Below are positions 62,724 to 64,000 of a stretch of DNA of 64,000 bases, in pieces (position 1 is the stretch's first letter; each line of letters starts with the position of its first letter). Source of the stretch: an uncultured Pelagibacteraceae bacterium (GTDB lineage Bacteria > Pseudomonadota > Alphaproteobacteria > Pelagibacterales > Pelagibacteraceae); contig CACFXK010000001.1 of assembly GCA_902570125.1 (NCBI GenBank), forward strand, positions 1 through 64,000. The letters are read 5' to 3'. The notes below the pieces were generated by a model, which worked only from the letters and a program-made list of their open reading frames with translations, was not told the DNA's origin and did not search any database. Both the position numbers and the translations under genes were made by a program.

Positions 62724-63343
62724 TATTGTATAGGCTCATCGTCTATAGAACGCCATAAATACCAAGTAGCTACGGAACAATATGGAGAAAATCTCTTTTT
62801 CAATCGATTTACATAGCTCATAGGTGGTAAATAGCTTTTCCTATAATTGTTTGAAATAGCTCTAAGTAAACCAATATCTTGAACGGGCCATATGTTAGAT
62901 CTATTGTAAGTAAATAGTAATATCATCTCTGCAGACCATCTACCTATTTGTCTTAACTCAGATAAATAAAGAATTGCCTCCTCGTCTCCCATTTTTTTTA
63001 TAACTCTTGGATTAAATGTTTTATTTACAAATTTTTTTGCCAACTCTTTAATTCCTCTAACTTTTTGTCTGCTTAAACCACATTTTTTCAACCGACTCGA
63101 GGTAATGGCATTAACTACTTTTGGATTTATCTTTCCTCTACATTCTTTTTTAAACTTTAAAAATACAGAATTTGCTGCAGCGACACTTATCTGTTGTCCT
63201 ATTATACTTTTACATAAAGATAAAAAAATATTTTTTCTTGTTGTTAAGGTTTTATCTTTATATTTAGAAATAAGTTTCTTCATTATCTTATCCTTAGAAA
63301 GATAGTTTACTGCCTTTGACCAATAAATCGGAGGTTTACTCAT
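62720..63343 (-). CDS. DNA-3-methyladenine glycosylase II-like, HhH-GPD family
   Basis: Base-excision repair glycosylase for alkylated purines. The 207-aa protein has the helix-hairpin-helix segment LRQIGRWSAEMILLF and the catalytic aspartate in WPVQDIGLLRA; SIIGQQISVAAANSVF is the usual AlkA-type helix. It lacks the N-terminal AlkA domain found in E. coli, as do many compact homologues. It overlaps the upstream transporter gene by 8 nt. Confidence 0.9.
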   Translation of the reverse strand: MSKPPIYWSKAVNYLSKDKIMKKLISKYKDKTLTTRKNIFLSLCKSIIGQQISVAAANSVFLKFKKECRGKINPKVVNAITSSRLKKCGLSRQKVRGIKELAKKFVNKTFNPRVIKKMGDEEAILYLSELRQIGRWSAEMILLFTYNRSNIWPVQDIGLLRAISNNYRKSYLPPMSYVNRLKKRFSPYCSVATWYLWRSIDDEPIQY

Positions 63344-64000
63344 TTTTAAAAATTAAGTTTGGTTTTTTCAAATAGATTTCTCTTCTAAATATAATTAATG
63401 AAGATAACACTACAAGTAATGAACCCAATAAAGTTTTATAAGATGGTATTTCATTCCAAATAAAATAACCAAACACAATTGCAAATACTAAGCTTAAATA
63501 CTTAAGTGGGGTAACTAAAGAAACTTCTGAAAGTTTGTAAGATTGTCCAAGTAGTAAATTAGCAATACCTCCAAGCAAACCAATCATACACAAAAAAATA
63601 AAATCTATTAATGTAGGCATTACCCATCCAAATGGAATTGTAAATAAACCTAAAATAGATATCGCTACTGAAAAATAAAAAGAAATAAGCCAAACTGGTT
63701 CAGATGTAGATAACTGCCTGATAGCAATTGCTACATATGACATTCCTAAACAAAAAATTATTGGATAAATATAATAAAAATTTAAATTTGAAATACCTGG
63801 TTGTGTAATAATTATTACTCCAAGAAAACCAATTAAAACTGCTAACCAACGATACTTACCGATTTTTTCTGACAAAAAATAGATAGATAAAATTGTTGCA
63901 AAAATCGGTGCTGCAAAAGAAATACCTACTACAGTTGCTAGTGGTAAATTTCTTAGTGCAATAAATACTGATACTATTGCCATTAATCCCGCAGCACATC
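63336..64000 (-). CDS. EamA/DMT-family transporter, partial (5' end beyond the window)
   Basis: The open frame runs off the right edge; about 220 C-terminal residues are visible (the first in-window ATG is at 63983, but the frame continues as CAAGL before it). It has about seven helices with ATVVGISFAAPIFATILSIY and RWLAVLIGFLGVIIITQPG, typical of the second half and middle of EamA drug/metabolite transporters. Substrate unknown. Confidence 0.85.
   Translation of the reverse strand, partial: CAAGLMAIVSVFIALRNLPLATVVGISFAAPIFATILSIYFLSEKIGKYRWLAVLIGFLGVIIITQPGISNLNFYYIYPIIFCLGMSYVAIAIRQLSTSEPVWLISFYFSVAISILGLFTIPFGWVMPTLIDFIFLCMIGLLGGIANLLLGQSYKLSEVSLVTPLKYLSLVFAIVFGYFIWNEIPSYKTLLGSLLVVLSSLIIFRREIYLKKPNLIFKNE

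Overview
The window looks like a free-living alphaproteobacterium of the SAR11 group (Pelagibacterales). The evidence is strong A+T richness with lysine-, asparagine- and isoleucine-heavy proteins, gene spacing that is often zero or a few bases, frequent 1-14 nt overlaps, an F0 ATP synthase operon (atpI-B-E-F'-F) separate from F1, alphaproteobacterial small families (DUF2093, DUF3035), and a retinal pathway ending in a Blh-type beta-carotene dioxygenase. The species call is inference; no rRNA or tRNA lies in the window.

Layout. 1-80 is the tail of a probable DsbA-like protein. 89-5013 holds an unusually short SMC and the F0 genes. 5058-11800 is a rightward run with carotenoid/retinal genes (crtI, crtB, crtY, blh), a small membrane ORF, ispH, a homoserine kinase and rnhA. 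11833-18715 is a leftward run, read from the right as coxB-coxA-coxC-subunit IV-small membrane protein-ctaB-thrC-peroxiredoxin. Next come a 63-aa membrane ORF, a second subunit-III-like protein and a SCO1 copper chaperone. 20292-24280 holds rsmE, a haloacid dehalogenase-like HAD, DoxX, pirin, a quinone oxidoreductase and DUF2721. 24333-29955 holds ubiA and a lipid A/Kdo block (msbA-like, waaA, lpxK, lpxL-like). 29959-38459 holds DUF2093, purD, rsmD and a leftward block pgi, DUF3035 lipoprotein, lspA, ileS, ribF and a HAD-IIA gene. 38527-43121 holds groES-groEL behind a sigma-32-like promoter, then typA and a YczE-like protein. 43161-47875 holds a periplasmic protein, a DjlA-like co-chaperone and the glyoxylate locus: a 53-aa ORF, aceA and a 96-aa membrane protein diverging from a ScfR/RamB-type regulator across a repeat-rich operator-like gap. 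47884-53711 holds a lysine-rich coiled-coil protein, cfa, a DapA-family lyase, a family 9 glycosyltransferase, gmd and a membrane J-domain protein. 53730-64000 holds oligopeptidase B, hsp20 with a candidate ROSE RNA thermometer, a lipoprotein, a BMP-family ABC uptake system, a purine-type phosphoribosyltransferase, two DUF1330 genes, an AlkA-like glycosylase and a truncated EamA transporter.

How the parts fit. The window is mostly core metabolism: ATP synthase membrane sector, terminal oxidase and its assembly factors, retinal supply (presumably for a proteorhodopsin encoded elsewhere), glyoxylate shunt, envelope synthesis and proteostasis. No insertion sequence, prophage, CRISPR array or toxin-antitoxin pair was seen. 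No gene-free stretch reaches 300 bases; the largest gap between long genes, between aceA and the regulator, contains the 53-aa ORF and the operator-like repeats. I did not find a clearly new multi-gene system. The strongest second-look items are the ROSE-like hsp20 leader, the aceA/ScfR operator region with its small ORF, the hinge-less short SMC, and the lysine-rich coiled-coil protein with a 14-base homopolymer inside its gene.
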